Source: a virus. Taken from it: a DNA stretch of 64,000 nucleotides. Made by a program: the position numbers and the translations under genes. The stretch is taken from IMG/VR virus record IMGVR_UViG_3300025459_000003, positions 62,001 through 126,000 of that record; one strand, written 5' to 3'. Positions 33,678 to 43,088 of this stretch are shown piece by piece. Positions within the stretch are counted from its first letter, which is position 1, and each line of letters begins with the position of its first letter. Under the pieces are notes generated by a model. It did not search any database and had not been told where the DNA came from. It saw only the letters and a program-made list of their open reading frames with translations.

Positions 33678-34193
33678 ATGGAAACCCATCCAAGACTGGC
33701 CACCCTGACCTACAAAGGCCGGTGCTACGACGCCGGGGAGGGGGGAGGGGTTTGGTGCGGGCTCTGCGGCAGGCCTTCCGGTAGGCTCGTCTTCATACTC
33801 AAGGGTCCCTTCGGGAATGCGCCCATAGGGAAGTGCTGCTTCGAAATCTTCAAGGCCGCCAATCCGGGAATCCATTCCGCCCTCAAGGCGAGCCAAGCCT
33901 TCCTGGAAGGGGTGGCATGGGCCTCCCACAGGGACGCCAGAAGGCAGGAAGCCATCGCCAGGACATGGGGCAAGGAGGCGGCGTGGAAGGCGCTTAAAAA
34001 GGCCGCCAGGAAGCGCATAGGGGAATACAGGAAGTTCTCCGGGGACCTGAAGTGGCTTCCCAAGCCGCTATTTGACCTTCAGGTGGAGCTGGGACGGAGG
34101 CCCCGCAAGGACTACAAGAGCCCCTCCTCCCTCTCCAGGTGGTACGACCGCCGCAATTCCGCCCTCCGGGCGATATTGTTCCCGCCCGCCTGA
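33678..34193 (+). CDS. Zinc-knuckle protein, 171 residues, leaderless
   Basis: ATG 33678 is preferred over 33672, which lies too close to the -10. CGLCGRPSG and later KCCF form a possible zinc site; the rest is basic and helical. The GRPSGR...PIGKCC layout resembles proteins that carry a short treble-clef-like element. No function assigned. Confidence 0.5.
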   Translation: METHPRLATLTYKGRCYDAGEGGGVWCGLCGRPSGRLVFILKGPFGNAPIGKCCFEIFKAANPGIHSALKASQAFLEGVAWASHRDARRQEAIARTWGKEAAWKALKKAARKRIGEYRKFSGDLKWLPKPLFDLQVELGRRPRKDYKSPSSLSRWYDRRNSALRAILFPPA

Positions 34194-34241
34194 CCAAAAC
34201 CTGCGATATTAGTATCTTTAGCTAGAGGAAGGGAGACGGAC

Positions 34242-34541
34242 ATGGCCCTGAAGATGTACCTGCGGGTCAATGGGATGGAGATATCCAAGGCGTGGGTGCG
34301 CAACAAGCTTGAGGACGGCTGCCCCTTCGGGAGGCCCGAAGTGGTCATCGAAGTGCCGCCGACCGAGAGCATCCCGTCCCTGGGGGAGATAGCCCTCGAC
34401 GAGAACCTCGTCCCGGGGATGCCCCGGTTCAGGGTGGAGGTGAGGTACGGGGATTATGGGGACTGGAAGCTCGTGACCCTCCAGGAACTGGTCGTCATCC
34501 TGGCTTCCGGCGAGTCCCCGGGCCAAGAAGTAATGGCGTGA
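34242..34541 (+). CDS. Unrecognised 99-residue protein
   Basis: GGAAGGGAG lies nine bases before ATG 34242. Predicted beta-rich. An AT-rich stretch (34200-34225) with a TTAGTAT element may hold its promoter. The stop overlaps the next gene. Confidence 0.5.
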   Translation: MALKMYLRVNGMEISKAWVRNKLEDGCPFGRPEVVIEVPPTESIPSLGEIALDENLVPGMPRFRVEVRYGDYGDWKLVTLQELVVILASGESPGQEVMA

Positions 34542-34849
34542 ACTTCGAAGCCATCATGTTCCGCGACGACCAGGTCCCCGAGGACTACGACCTGGGCGAG
34601 CCGCCATCAGAACTATTGGCTCCTTTGGAAGGGGGATGGGACGGGGGTTGCGACGTGGGCATCTTTGACTTCCTGGAGGACGAGGAAGAACTGGACGACT
34701 CGGAGCCGACGGGCCACGAGGAGAGGGACGACGACTACCTCCTGGAGGAACTCGAAGTCGGCGAGGACGGGCACATCGTAGGGCACCGGAAGCGGAAGAA
34801 GAAAGAGGAAGAGGCGGAAGACTCGGTATTTTGTTGGTGGGATGAATGA
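34538..34849 (+). CDS. Very acidic 103-residue protein
   Basis: About 40 percent Asp/Glu, with a basic patch near the end. GTG 34538 overlaps the previous stop (GTGA). Such acidic proteins can mimic DNA, but no specific similarity is seen. Overlaps the SNF2 gene start. Confidence 0.5.
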   Translation: MNFEAIMFRDDQVPEDYDLGEPPSELLAPLEGGWDGGCDVGIFDFLEDEEELDDSEPTGHEERDDDYLLEELEVGEDGHIVGHRKRKKKEEEAEDSVFCWWDE

Positions 34850-36815
34850 CGAACGGACAGCCTGCCCCCTCGTAACGGAATACACCAGCCAGCTTGGGAT
34901 AGACCCCAAAACCCTTGAAAAACTATACCTTGTCCGCAAGTGGGACGTCCGCGACGACAATCCCATCCCGTTCAAATGGCCCTCCCTGCTCCGCACGAAA
35001 ATCCTCAACCTCGACACCGAGAAGGAGGAGGAGCCCCTCGTCCTGAGGCAATACCAACTACAGGCGATCCACCACCTCGTCAGGATGAACCGGTTCCTGG
35101 TGGGCGACAGCGTGGGCCTCAGGAAGACCAGCGACGCCATCGCCGCCGCTTGCTGGCTGAAGGACAGAATCCAGGAACTCAAGGTGCTGGTGGTGACGAC
35201 AAAGTCGACGACGTACCAATGGTTCGACGAGGTGCGCCGGTTCAGCCTCCTCCGCCCGTTCGTCATGCGCGACCGCTACCGGGGGCTGAAGGGCTCCGAG
35301 GCGAGGTACCAGCAGCTCCGCGATTTCCTGGCCGGCGTCAAGAAGGACGTGCTCATCGCCAAGTACTCCTCCATGATCGGCACCCGCAAGAGGATAGAGG
35401 GAAAGTTCGACGAGGACGGGATGCCGGTAAGGAACAAAAGGGAGGCGGTCTCCAGGGAGATCAGGACGTTCGCCGAGATACTCAAGGCGGACGGGCACCG
35501 GGTCGCCCTGATATTCGACGAGGCCCACCGGTTCAAGACGCCCGGCACGCAGACTCGCGCCCTGGTGATATACCTCAACAGACCATGCCGCTGGGCATGG
35601 GGGCTCACCGGCACCGCCATGAAGAACTCCCTGGACGAGTTCTACGCGGCGATAAGCGCCCTCGGCGTCAGGCCGTTCGGGAACATGTGGGAGTTCGGGG
35701 AGGAGTTCTGCATATTCCACAAGCAGTACGTCGGCAACGGCATCAACAAGCGGGTCCTGGACGGGTACAAGAACGTCGACAAGTTCAAGAGGGGGATACG
35801 CCCGTTCTACCTCGGCCGGAGCCAGGCGCAGGTCAAGGAGCCGCTGCCGGTCCTCGACACCACCTACCATCCCGTGGACCTGGACGACAGGCAGGCAAAG
35901 TTGCTCCTGGAGGACATACCCTCCGGGGCATACGTCCTCCCGCCCTCCCTGATTAGGGTGCACGGAGAGGTGTTCGAGAAGGAGCGGAATCCCAGCAACG
36001 CGATGACGATGCTGAGCGTCCAGCAGCTCATCGCCAACCATTGGGCGCTCATAGACCCGTCCGACGAAAAGCGGTTCTTCTCCCCCGTGCTCTCGCCCAA
36101 GGAGGAGGCGCTGCTCGACCTCCTGGATGGTGACCTGAAGGGGGAGAAGGTAATCGTCTTCACGAAGTTCCTGAGGCACATCAACCGCCTGGATCGCCTT
36201 ACCCAGGCTGGCAAGTTCACCTCCCGCAGGTTCCTCCGCATAACGGGCCCCGAGGGCGAAAAGCGGAGGAACGCGGCCAAGCGCCTCTTCCAGGAGAGCC
36301 CGGATCACGACCTGATATTCATCAATGCGGCCGGCATCGAGGGCCTCAACCTCCAGCAGGCGGCCCACATGGTGTGCCTGGACCTGCCGTGGTCGTGGGG
36401 GGACCTCCTCCAACTCGTGGGCAGGATGGTGAGGTCCGCCTCCCCCCACACCACCTGCACCCTCCACATCCTCGTGGCCAGGGGCACGGTGGACGAGTAC
36501 ACGATAGACGTCCTGAAGGGCAAGAAGGGCGTGTTCGACGTGATCCTCGGGGAGAGCCACAGCGGGGGGCTGCTCGGGGAGGGCGGGGAGCTGGACCTCG
36601 AAAGCGGCATGGAATGCGGGACCGACGAGGAGTTCAAGCTGGAGATGCTGCGCAAGGCACACAAGCGCACCACCTCGATGAAGCGGTTCCTGGAGGGGGA
36701 CCTCATCCTGGAGGCCAGGTCCGGGGACCAATACCTCATGGGGTTCGAGAAAAAAGGACGGGAAGACGGTAATAAGGCAGCATGGGCAGCCGTGGAGGAG
36801 GATGGCGAGCTATGA
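34842..36815 (+). CDS. SNF2-family ATPase
   Basis: 657 residues. Motif I reads GDSVGLRKT (Lys 95), where most SNF2 proteins have GLGKT; motif II is DEAH (Asp 226); motif III is WGLTGTAMKNS; and the C-terminal lobe ends with motif VI QLVGRMVRS and the GTVDEYTID signature. It should be a DNA-translocating ATPase without strand separation, as in phage SNF2 proteins used in transcription switching or replication. The Gly-to-Arg change next to the catalytic Lys is unusual. Confidence 0.88.
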   Translation: MNDERTACPLVTEYTSQLGIDPKTLEKLYLVRKWDVRDDNPIPFKWPSLLRTKILNLDTEKEEEPLVLRQYQLQAIHHLVRMNRFLVGDSVGLRKTSDAIAAACWLKDRIQELKVLVVTTKSTTYQWFDEVRRFSLLRPFVMRDRYRGLKGSEARYQQLRDFLAGVKKDVLIAKYSSMIGTRKRIEGKFDEDGMPVRNKREAVSREIRTFAEILKADGHRVALIFDEAHRFKTPGTQTRALVIYLNRPCRWAWGLTGTAMKNSLDEFYAAISALGVRPFGNMWEFGEEFCIFHKQYVGNGINKRVLDGYKNVDKFKRGIRPFYLGRSQAQVKEPLPVLDTTYHPVDLDDRQAKLLLEDIPSGAYVLPPSLIRVHGEVFEKERNPSNAMTMLSVQQLIANHWALIDPSDEKRFFSPVLSPKEEALLDLLDGDLKGEKVIVFTKFLRHINRLDRLTQAGKFTSRRFLRITGPEGEKRRNAAKRLFQESPDHDLIFINAAGIEGLNLQQAAHMVCLDLPWSWGDLLQLVGRMVRSASPHTTCTLHILVARGTVDEYTIDVLKGKKGVFDVILGESHSGGLLGEGGELDLESGMECGTDEEFKLEMLRKAHKRTTSMKRFLEGDLILEARSGDQYLMGFEKKGREDGNKAAWAAVEEDGEL

Positions 36816-36870
36816 GCATGCGAAACGTGCCGGACACAGCCCCAAGGCAGTCCCGAAGGAGAGGAACGAC

Positions 36871-37185
36871 ATGGGAAACCTGATCATCCAGTCGGTGACG
36901 ATAAGCATCGAACTAGCGGACAAGGAGTACGGGAACGGGATTGGCAGGTTCCTGAACCTGAAGGGCTCCTACCAGGACGGCGTGACGCTGGAGGGCGTCG
37001 GCTCCGTTATCGAGGACTCCCTCGACATGTTTCTGGCCGCATGGAAATCCTTGCTGTGCAGCAAGTTCGCCCATGGATGCATGGGCGGAAAAGACCTCAA
37101 GGCAAAGTTCGAGGATGCCGTTGCAAAGACGGAAAAGGTAAAGAGCTACCTGAGGAGGGTGGATGGACAGCAACCCGGTGCTTGA
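36871..37185 (+). CDS. Unrecognised 104-residue protein
   Basis: The start is set by AAGGAG with ATG nine bases on; a longer frame overlaps the ATPase gene. Predicted helical. Overlaps the start of the next gene by 23 bases. Confidence 0.5.
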   Translation: MGNLIIQSVTISIELADKEYGNGIGRFLNLKGSYQDGVTLEGVGSVIEDSLDMFLAAWKSLLCSKFAHGCMGGKDLKAKFEDAVAKTEKVKSYLRRVDGQQPGA

Positions 37186-37984
37186 GGCGCTCAAGGCGGA
37201 GTCCCTTCTGGAGGGCTCCCACGTCCTCGGGCAGATCGCAAAGATAAGGTGGGAGCTTTCCTACACGTCTAACGGGGACGCGGTGTCGTACGACGACCTG
37301 TATGCCCGGCTGGCGGCCGAGGTGGACGCCCTGCCCAGGCTCGGCCTGGACCTCAGCGTTGCCCCGGGGACTGAGGGTCAATACACCGTCCAGCTCACCA
37401 TGGCGATGGAGAAGGTTGCGGACGACTGCGAGCGGGTGTCCCAGCTCATAAGCAACTTTGAGTCCAGAGTGTGTGATGCCGCAGGAAAGCTGAAAAGGCT
37501 CCACGGGGAGTTCGAGGCGTGGTATGCGCTTGCCGCCAACCAGGTCGTCAACGACCTAGCCCAGCCCAGGGCCCGCCTGTCCTCGCTTCAGGTCAACCGC
37601 CTTGCGGACTCCGAGTTCTCCCGCCTGATAGGCGGCCTCGACGTGACGCTGGGCAGCATGCTCAGCGCCGTGAAGCTCCTCAAGATGGAGATCAAGGAGC
37701 ACAAGAAGACGCAGATGGAAAAGTACTCCCTGGGCAAGGACCAAGTGAACGCCGCATGGACCAGCCAGATGCCCCTGTTCAACGACGGGGACGACATCTC
37801 CAGGGACGACCCGGGCAGGCTCCTGGACAGGAAGGCGCTCGAAACGGAGGAGGAAGTGCCGGACGACCTACCGGCCTACGTGTCGTCACCCGCGGCGTCG
37901 CCCCCCGTCGAGGTCAAGGGGACGTTCTTCAAGGCCGGGACCCCCAGGCCAACGCATCTCATAGAGGAGGATGTCCATGCCTAA
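37163..37984 (+). CDS. Helical 273-residue protein
   Basis: Residues 60-200 are predicted helical with coiled-coil character (many Leu/Lys/Glu); the C-terminus is acidic and Pro-rich. GGAGG lies before ATG 37163. Position after the SNF2 gene suggests a DNA-metabolism role, but no domain is recognised. Confidence 0.5.
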   Translation: MDSNPVLEALKAESLLEGSHVLGQIAKIRWELSYTSNGDAVSYDDLYARLAAEVDALPRLGLDLSVAPGTEGQYTVQLTMAMEKVADDCERVSQLISNFESRVCDAAGKLKRLHGEFEAWYALAANQVVNDLAQPRARLSSLQVNRLADSEFSRLIGGLDVTLGSMLSAVKLLKMEIKEHKKTQMEKYSLGKDQVNAAWTSQMPLFNDGDDISRDDPGRLLDRKALETEEEVPDDLPAYVSSPAASPPVEVKGTFFKAGTPRPTHLIEEDVHA

Positions 37985-38216
37985 GGCAAAGTTGGGCAAG
38001 AAAGCAATGCCCAGTCGCCGTCCCTTCCAGGACGACCCCGGGAAATGGAGAAGGACCCGGCCCTACTTGGAGATGTGGAGCTGCCCGGAGGGCATACCGG
38101 CACGACTGATGCATCGGGAACTCAAAACCCTGACTTCGGGCCTTTCCGACGACCAAGCAGTGACCTTCCACTTCGTGGTCTGCCAGATGCCCCCGTTTTT
38201 GGGTGTCGTGCGATAG
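37977..38216 (+). CDS. Unrecognised 79-residue basic protein
   Basis: GAGGAGG ends six bases before ATG 37977, which overlaps the previous stop. Lys/Arg-rich N-terminus. Ends in CGA-TAG-GAA. Confidence 0.45.
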   Translation: MPKAKLGKKAMPSRRPFQDDPGKWRRTRPYLEMWSCPEGIPARLMHRELKTLTSGLSDDQAVTFHFVVCQMPPFLGVVR

Positions 38217-38239
38217 GAAGAATCCGAAAGGAGCGGGCG

Positions 38240-38488
38240 ATGTACTGCGAAAACTGCAAAAGCATAGTAGTGTGGAATTTCTGCTCCACGTGCGGGAGGA
38301 AGGGCCCGAAACCATGGGACGTCCGCTGCCCACGCTGTGGGATAGGATGGAGCGCTTTGCCTTCAAAGGTCTACTGCGCAAACTGCGGCTGGAAGCTCGA
38401 CGAGCCATACACCCCCCCTCCGTCCGGGCTCAGGTCGCTGATGGACCGGCTGATCAAGTCCTTCAACCCAGACTATGGTAAAGATTGA
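38240..38488 (+). CDS. Double zinc-ribbon protein, 82 residues
   Basis: Four CxxC-type knuckles in order: CENC, CSTC, CPRC, CANC, the layout of a tandem zinc ribbon. GGAGCGGGCG precedes the ATG. Overlaps the next gene by 14 bases. Likely a nucleic-acid or protein adaptor. Confidence 0.6.
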   Translation: MYCENCKSIVVWNFCSTCGRKGPKPWDVRCPRCGIGWSALPSKVYCANCGWKLDEPYTPPPSGLRSLMDRLIKSFNPDYGKD

Positions 38489-38963
38489 GGTAGACCCCGG
38501 TTTCCGGGGGCCCACGATTGCCGAGCTTGAGCCCGTCGTCCAGGACATACCGGACGATCCCCTCAGGGTGAGATGGGGAGGGACGAGGGAGGAAACCAAG
38601 CTCCTGGAGTCCCACGGGAACAGGAACTTCGTGCTGTGCGTGGCGGGGATGGAGGAGATGGGCGCGGCGGCGGGGATGCTCGGTGCCGCCCTCCAGATGG
38701 AGGGAAGGATCCTGGGCGGAGGCGGGAACGCCCTGGCCAGCAAGAAGGCGTACAACTGGAAGACGTTCTCCGAAGGCATAGGCCCCTCGGCGACCAGGAG
38801 CTTGGTGGTCAAGCTCGCCGCGGACTCCGTGCGGCAGGGGAAGCAGCCCGTGCTGGCGAGGGTGGCGGCGGACGTGCTCCTCGGGAAGGCGAGCCCGATG
38901 GACGCCGACGTCCTGATCCGCCTGCGCCCGGCAAGGCAAAGGCTGACCGGGGAGCCTGCATAG
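38475..38963 (+). CDS. Unrecognised 162-residue protein
   Basis: Ala/Gly/Met-rich middle region and a helical end. No motif. Followed after one base by the MmcB-like nuclease gene, so probably co-translated. Confidence 0.45.
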   Translation: MVKIEVDPGFRGPTIAELEPVVQDIPDDPLRVRWGGTREETKLLESHGNRNFVLCVAGMEEMGAAAGMLGAALQMEGRILGGGGNALASKKAYNWKTFSEGIGPSATRSLVVKLAADSVRQGKQPVLARVAADVLLGKASPMDADVLIRLRPARQRLTGEPA

Positions 38964-38964
38964 C

Positions 38965-39750
38965 ATGCGCAGGAAGATGGGCAAGAAACCCGAGGTGGGC
39001 TGGACGGAAAGGGACGTGGTGATCGCCCTGGCCAAGCGCTATCCCGACCCGGAATGGGCGTTCTTCCCCCAGGCCCGAAGCGGTACGGGATACATCAGTT
39101 CCCTGAGGACGGCGGATGCCATTGCAATGAACCTCTGGCCATCGAGGGGGATGGAGGTGCATGGCTTCGAGGTTAAGGTTAACCGCAGCGACTTCCTCAA
39201 CGAATTGAGGAATCCCGAGAAGGCGGACTCCATAGCCCGCTATTGCGACCGTTGGTGGCTGGTCATAGCGGGAGGATATGGAGACGAGGAAGCTAATATC
39301 GTCCGTTCCGGGGAGCTTCCCCCCGCATGGGGCCTGCTGGTGATGCACGGGAACGTGCTGAAGTGCGACGTGGAGGCCCCCAAGCTGGAGGCCCTGCCGC
39401 TCGACCGGCACTTCGTGGCCTCCCTGCTCCGTAACCAGGCCCAGTGCCCGAACAAGGAATTGCGGGAAAAGTACGAAGAGGGACTGAAACAGGGCGAGGA
39501 GATGGCCAGGAGGGAATCCCGGAGGCTGCGGGAGGACGTGGAGAAGTTCGAGGCGGCATCGGGGATAAAGATGGCGGATTCGTGGAGTATTGGCAACGTA
39601 GGCAGGGCGGTGAAGGTCCTCACGGGGATGCGCTACGACGTGGCGCACATCCGGGATTCAGCCGCCAGGGCGCAGACCATCGCCGACATGCTGAGGTCGA
39701 TGGTGGATGACTCGGGGCTCGGGCCCCTCGCGGACAAGACGGAGGAATGA
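38965..39750 (+). CDS. MmcB-like PD-(D/E)XK nuclease
   Basis: 261 residues. RTADAIAMNLW (catalytic Asp), MEVHGFEVKVNRSDFLNEL (E-x-K) and ADSIARYCDRWWLV match the MmcB-type restriction-endonuclease-like fold found in DNA repair and many phages. The C-terminal 110 residues are helical and specific to this protein. Expected substrate is DNA; the exact role is unknown. Confidence 0.75.
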   Translation: MRRKMGKKPEVGWTERDVVIALAKRYPDPEWAFFPQARSGTGYISSLRTADAIAMNLWPSRGMEVHGFEVKVNRSDFLNELRNPEKADSIARYCDRWWLVIAGGYGDEEANIVRSGELPPAWGLLVMHGNVLKCDVEAPKLEALPLDRHFVASLLRNQAQCPNKELREKYEEGLKQGEEMARRESRRLREDVEKFEAASGIKMADSWSIGNVGRAVKVLTGMRYDVAHIRDSAARAQTIADMLRSMVDDSGLGPLADKTEE

Positions 39751-39754
39751 TGCC

Positions 39755-40129
39755 ATGAACATCGGCTACGAAAGAAACGCCAAGAAAAGGGCTTCGGAGA
39801 TGGTCGCCAAGCATGGCGTGCCGGTGTATTCGGAGCTGTCGCCGAACGAGCAAGTGCAGCAGGCGGGCTGCAAGCACGACAGTTGGCCGACCATCGTGGG
39901 CCCCGACCAGGAGTGCTGGGTCAAGGCCCGGGTTAGGACGGCCATGCGCGCCGCGCTGCTGATAAACAAATCGGCCAGCGTGAGGGCGGACGAGGACATC
40001 GTCCTCTGCGCCCTGGAGGGGGTGGCCAACGGGGCGGCAGTCGAGATAATCAGGACGCTCGGCATGGAACCGGGGTTCGTGAACCTGCGCCGCCCGCCGG
40101 GCAGGTCAAGCCGAAGAATGGTTGGTTAA
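39755..40129 (+). CDS. Unrecognised 124-residue protein
   Basis: ATG 39755 closely follows the nuclease gene and has GGAGGAATG upstream. Predicted helical; contains a single HDSWP motif of unknown meaning. Confidence 0.5.
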   Translation: MNIGYERNAKKRASEMVAKHGVPVYSELSPNEQVQQAGCKHDSWPTIVGPDQECWVKARVRTAMRAALLINKSASVRADEDIVLCALEGVANGAAVEIIRTLGMEPGFVNLRRPPGRSSRRMVG

Positions 40130-40132
40130 GCC

Positions 40133-40158
40133 GGATCGCCAGCGCGACGCTGGCGGTA
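40133..40158. other. GC hairpin after stop codon
   Basis: CGCCAGCG and CGCTGGCG form an 8-bp stem with a CGA loop. No T run follows, so a processing or pause site is more likely than an intrinsic terminator. Confidence 0.4.
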
Positions 40159-40235
40159 ACCGCAGAAGGAAGGCTGGGCGACGGTGCTCCCGGAGGGCTT
40201 CGGCCAGCCATCTCAACATCGAAGGCATGTAACTT

Positions 40236-40712
40236 ATGTCAGAAAGAACCATAGTAAGCATGAACGACCAGATGAACCTCGACTTCATCGAGGGCATGAC
40301 CAACCGCATGGAGACGGCCCTCTACTCCTATGGGGAGTACAAGGCGAACTACCTTGGCCGGTACAACAAGGAGTTCCTGAGGGACGTCAAGGCGGCCCTC
40401 GGCGGGATCGTCAAGAAATACAAGCGGGACAACCCGAGCACGACCGCCAACTGCAATTCCGTGGTGGCCGCCATCGAGCGCCTGCTCCTCTACCTGGTCG
40501 GGGGCGACACCCGGAAGGGAACGGTGAAGGCCGGGAACACCGAATACCTCATGGACTCCGCGAACCAGCTCATGATCGAGTTCTCGTTCCCGCAGGTCCC
40601 GAAGGCCGGGTTCGAGGCTGGCGATTCTTCGTCTTCCCCCGGGCTCGTGGGCCACCCCGAGAGGGAGGCCGAGGTGGCGGCCGGTCAGGTGTATCAAAGG
40701 CAGGGGGATTAG
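40236..40712 (+). CDS. Unrecognised 158-residue protein
   Basis: Predicted helical for the first 110 residues, then a Ser/Pro-rich tail. No strong SD before ATG 40236. The gene ends GAT-TAG six bases before the in-frame ATG of the MT-A70 gene. Confidence 0.45.
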   Translation: MSERTIVSMNDQMNLDFIEGMTNRMETALYSYGEYKANYLGRYNKEFLRDVKAALGGIVKKYKRDNPSTTANCNSVVAAIERLLLYLVGGDTRKGTVKAGNTEYLMDSANQLMIEFSFPQVPKAGFEAGDSSSSPGLVGHPEREAEVAAGQVYQRQGD

Positions 40713-40718
40713 CGATTT

Positions 40719-41402
40719 ATGGAAAAGTTCAAAACGCTCATCATTGATCCTCCCTGGCCATACGAAAGGGCATCGGGAAACAGCAAACTTTCGGGGTATG
40801 TAATCCAGGAAGGAAACTCCAAGTATAAGACCCTCACCATCAGTGACTTAAAAAAACTTCCTATCAACGATGTCATGCACCCAGATGAGGCATACGTATT
40901 CCTCTGGACGACCGGCTCCTTTACCGAGGATGCCTACGGGTTGATGAGGGCGTGGGGATTTATCCCGAAAACCCAGTTGTGCTGGTGCAAGAGCGACAAA
41001 GGATTGGGGGTCGGGTATTGGTTCCGGGGCAACCATGAGCTAGTGCTGGTGGGCAAGAGGGCCGCCGCTCCGTCCATTCGAACTGGAGAAAGTTCCCTCA
41101 TCATCCATCCGAGGATAGGGCACTCCACAAAGCCCGCCACCCTCCATGAAATAATTGAAAAAAGGCGGGAACCCTATACCAGGAAGGACAAGAACGGGGA
41201 CATCCTTGGCGTCGTTCCTACCAGCTTTCCCGGTCCTTTTTTGGAGATATTTGCTAGGGAGAAACGGGACGGTTGGACCGTTCTTGGCAACGAGGCACCA
41301 GGGGACCTTGGGGACATCAGGGACACGTTGCCCGAACTGATAACTAGAATCAACAGCAAGCCTGCGGACACTCCCGTAATCACGAATGAAGTGGCCCCAT
41401 GA
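40719..41402 (+). CDS. MT-A70 family DNA adenine methyltransferase
   Basis: 227 residues. LIIDPPWPYERA holds the DPPW catalytic motif; AYVFLWTT and the GNHELVLVGK and FLEIFARE stretches are the other usual blocks of MT-A70-type N6-adenine methyltransferases. Codon use is AT-richer than the neighbours, shared with the next gene, suggesting that both came in together. Probably protects DNA against the paired nuclease. Confidence 0.9.
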   Translation: MEKFKTLIIDPPWPYERASGNSKLSGYVIQEGNSKYKTLTISDLKKLPINDVMHPDEAYVFLWTTGSFTEDAYGLMRAWGFIPKTQLCWCKSDKGLGVGYWFRGNHELVLVGKRAAAPSIRTGESSLIIHPRIGHSTKPATLHEIIEKRREPYTRKDKNGDILGVVPTSFPGPFLEIFAREKRDGWTVLGNEAPGDLGDIRDTLPELITRINSKPADTPVITNEVAP

Positions 41403-41986
41403 CCGACGACACTGACAATACGGGCAAGCTTGGGGTGAGGCTGGTCATGGAGTACCTTGGTCAGGACAAGAACGCGCAGATTGAATTGGTTGATTTCGAC
41501 CCAGCCCAAGATTTTGAAAGTCAATTCCAGTTGCGATGCGGGGATGTGAGACTTACCACCAAACGGGGGACATACAACATCGAAATTAAGACCGAGTGTT
41601 CCGACAAGTTCGGGAATCTATTCATCGAAACGTGGAGCGACAGGAGGAACAAACGGCGCGGCTGGCTCCATAACCTCACGGAGTGCCATGGGCTGTTTTA
41701 CGTTTTTCTCAAGCAAAGGATAGTCTATGTCATGAACTTCGAGAAACTTCGGCATTTCGACCTGACCCCCTATGACGAGAAACTCCAAATGACGCATCCG
41801 CAAGACAACGAAACATGGGGCCATCCAATTCCCATCAAGGACCTTCTTGCTGCTGGCGTCATCGTCTTGGTCATAAAGAAGACATCCCCCGAGGATGCGC
41901 CCGTTCCGGTATTCGAGAGCACGCATAACTACGGCGATCCGGAATACACCCCCAGGGATTGCTCCTGGAGAGAGCTGGACGGCTAG
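41399..41986 (+). CDS. PD-(D/E)XK nuclease, probable restriction partner
   Basis: 195 residues. GDVRLTT and NIEIKTE form an Asp ... Glu-x-Lys active site, followed by GNLFIETWSD as in some restriction-type nucleases. The ATG overlaps the stop of the MT-A70 gene (ATGA), and both genes share a lower GC content, the layout of a compact type II restriction-modification pair. The target sequence cannot be told. Confidence 0.6.
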   Translation: MTDDTDNTGKLGVRLVMEYLGQDKNAQIELVDFDPAQDFESQFQLRCGDVRLTTKRGTYNIEIKTECSDKFGNLFIETWSDRRNKRRGWLHNLTECHGLFYVFLKQRIVYVMNFEKLRHFDLTPYDEKLQMTHPQDNETWGHPIPIKDLLAAGVIVLVIKKTSPEDAPVPVFESTHNYGDPEYTPRDCSWRELDG

Positions 41987-42067
41987 GCAACCCCAAGAAG
42001 GCTGCGTATCCGTTTGAATCAAATCAAGCGGTATTAACCATCCGATGGGTTTTGTCAGTGACCATAT

Positions 42068-43072
42068 ATGAAAACCGTGAAACTGGGACATGACCGGGTG
42101 AACCTGGTATGGTCGACGGACTGGCACTTGAGCGCCGTCCCCCCGGGCCGCCGCGGCGACGACTACGAGGCCGCCATCCTCGGGAAGCTGGGGTTCGTAA
42201 GGAGGATAGCGGACAAGGTATGCGGCGTGGCATTATGCGGGGGGGACGCCTTCCACATCAAGAACCCGAGGCACCCGGCGAACTCCCTCGGCATGCTCAT
42301 CAGGGTCCTGCACGTCCTGCGCACCTTCCCCACGGGGATGGTATACGGGACGGTCGGGAACCACGACCTCGGGTATGGGGAGCGCATGGACTCCCTGCCC
42401 GGGCAGCCGCTCGGCGTGCTGATTGCCGCAGGGGCGTACTTCGACCTGTCGGACGAGCCGGTGATGTTCGTAAGCTCCGACGACACCATCATACGGGTGA
42501 CGGTCGAGTCCTTTCCCTACGACCATGCGGAGGGGACGCTGGCAAGAATCCTGGCGTCCAAGCCCCATCCCGACGCCACCAACAGGGTGGCGATAGTCCA
42601 TGCCTACGGGGAGCCGGGCGGAGGCGGGATGTCGTGGGCCGAGAAGACCATCGGGTACGACCAAGTAGCGGAGGCGGGGTTCGACTTCATGCTCTGGGGC
42701 CATGACCACAGCCGCAAGGAAACGGTGAAGGTCGGGAACACGACGCATATCCACCTTGGCTCCTTGGCCAGGGCGGCCCTCGATACCGACCAAGTGGACA
42801 GGCCGGTATCCTTGGCCATACTGTCGTTTTCAACGTCCGGGACGCTGTGCAAGGAGATGCCGGTCCCCCTCAAGCCGCTGGAGGAGGCCTTCGCGGCGGC
42901 CGACAAGGGGGTCAGGACGGTGGGGAAGTCCCAGGAGGTCAAGGACTTCTTTGCCAGGATGGACGAGGCCGTGGAGGGAGTGGAGACCTCGGATCCTGCG
43001 GAGGCGCTGAGGATGCTCTGCCCCGACGACCCGAAGCTGCTGGGGCTGGCAAAGGAGCTCTGCGGGCTGTAA
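42068..43072 (+). CDS. SbcD/Mre11-like metallophosphoesterase
   Basis: 334 residues. The five metal motifs are visible: STDWHLS (D-x-H), GGDAFH, GTVGNHD, IVHAYG and GHDHSRK. The layout is that of Mre11/SbcD nucleases, as in T4 gp47. An SbcC-like ATPase partner (gp46) is not in this window. Likely acts in DNA-end processing during replication or recombination. Confidence 0.88.
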   Translation: MKTVKLGHDRVNLVWSTDWHLSAVPPGRRGDDYEAAILGKLGFVRRIADKVCGVALCGGDAFHIKNPRHPANSLGMLIRVLHVLRTFPTGMVYGTVGNHDLGYGERMDSLPGQPLGVLIAAGAYFDLSDEPVMFVSSDDTIIRVTVESFPYDHAEGTLARILASKPHPDATNRVAIVHAYGEPGGGGMSWAEKTIGYDQVAEAGFDFMLWGHDHSRKETVKVGNTTHIHLGSLARAALDTDQVDRPVSLAILSFSTSGTLCKEMPVPLKPLEEAFAAADKGVRTVGKSQEVKDFFARMDEAVEGVETSDPAEALRMLCPDDPKLLGLAKELCGL

Positions 43073-43088
43073 TGCGAAAAGAGAACTC

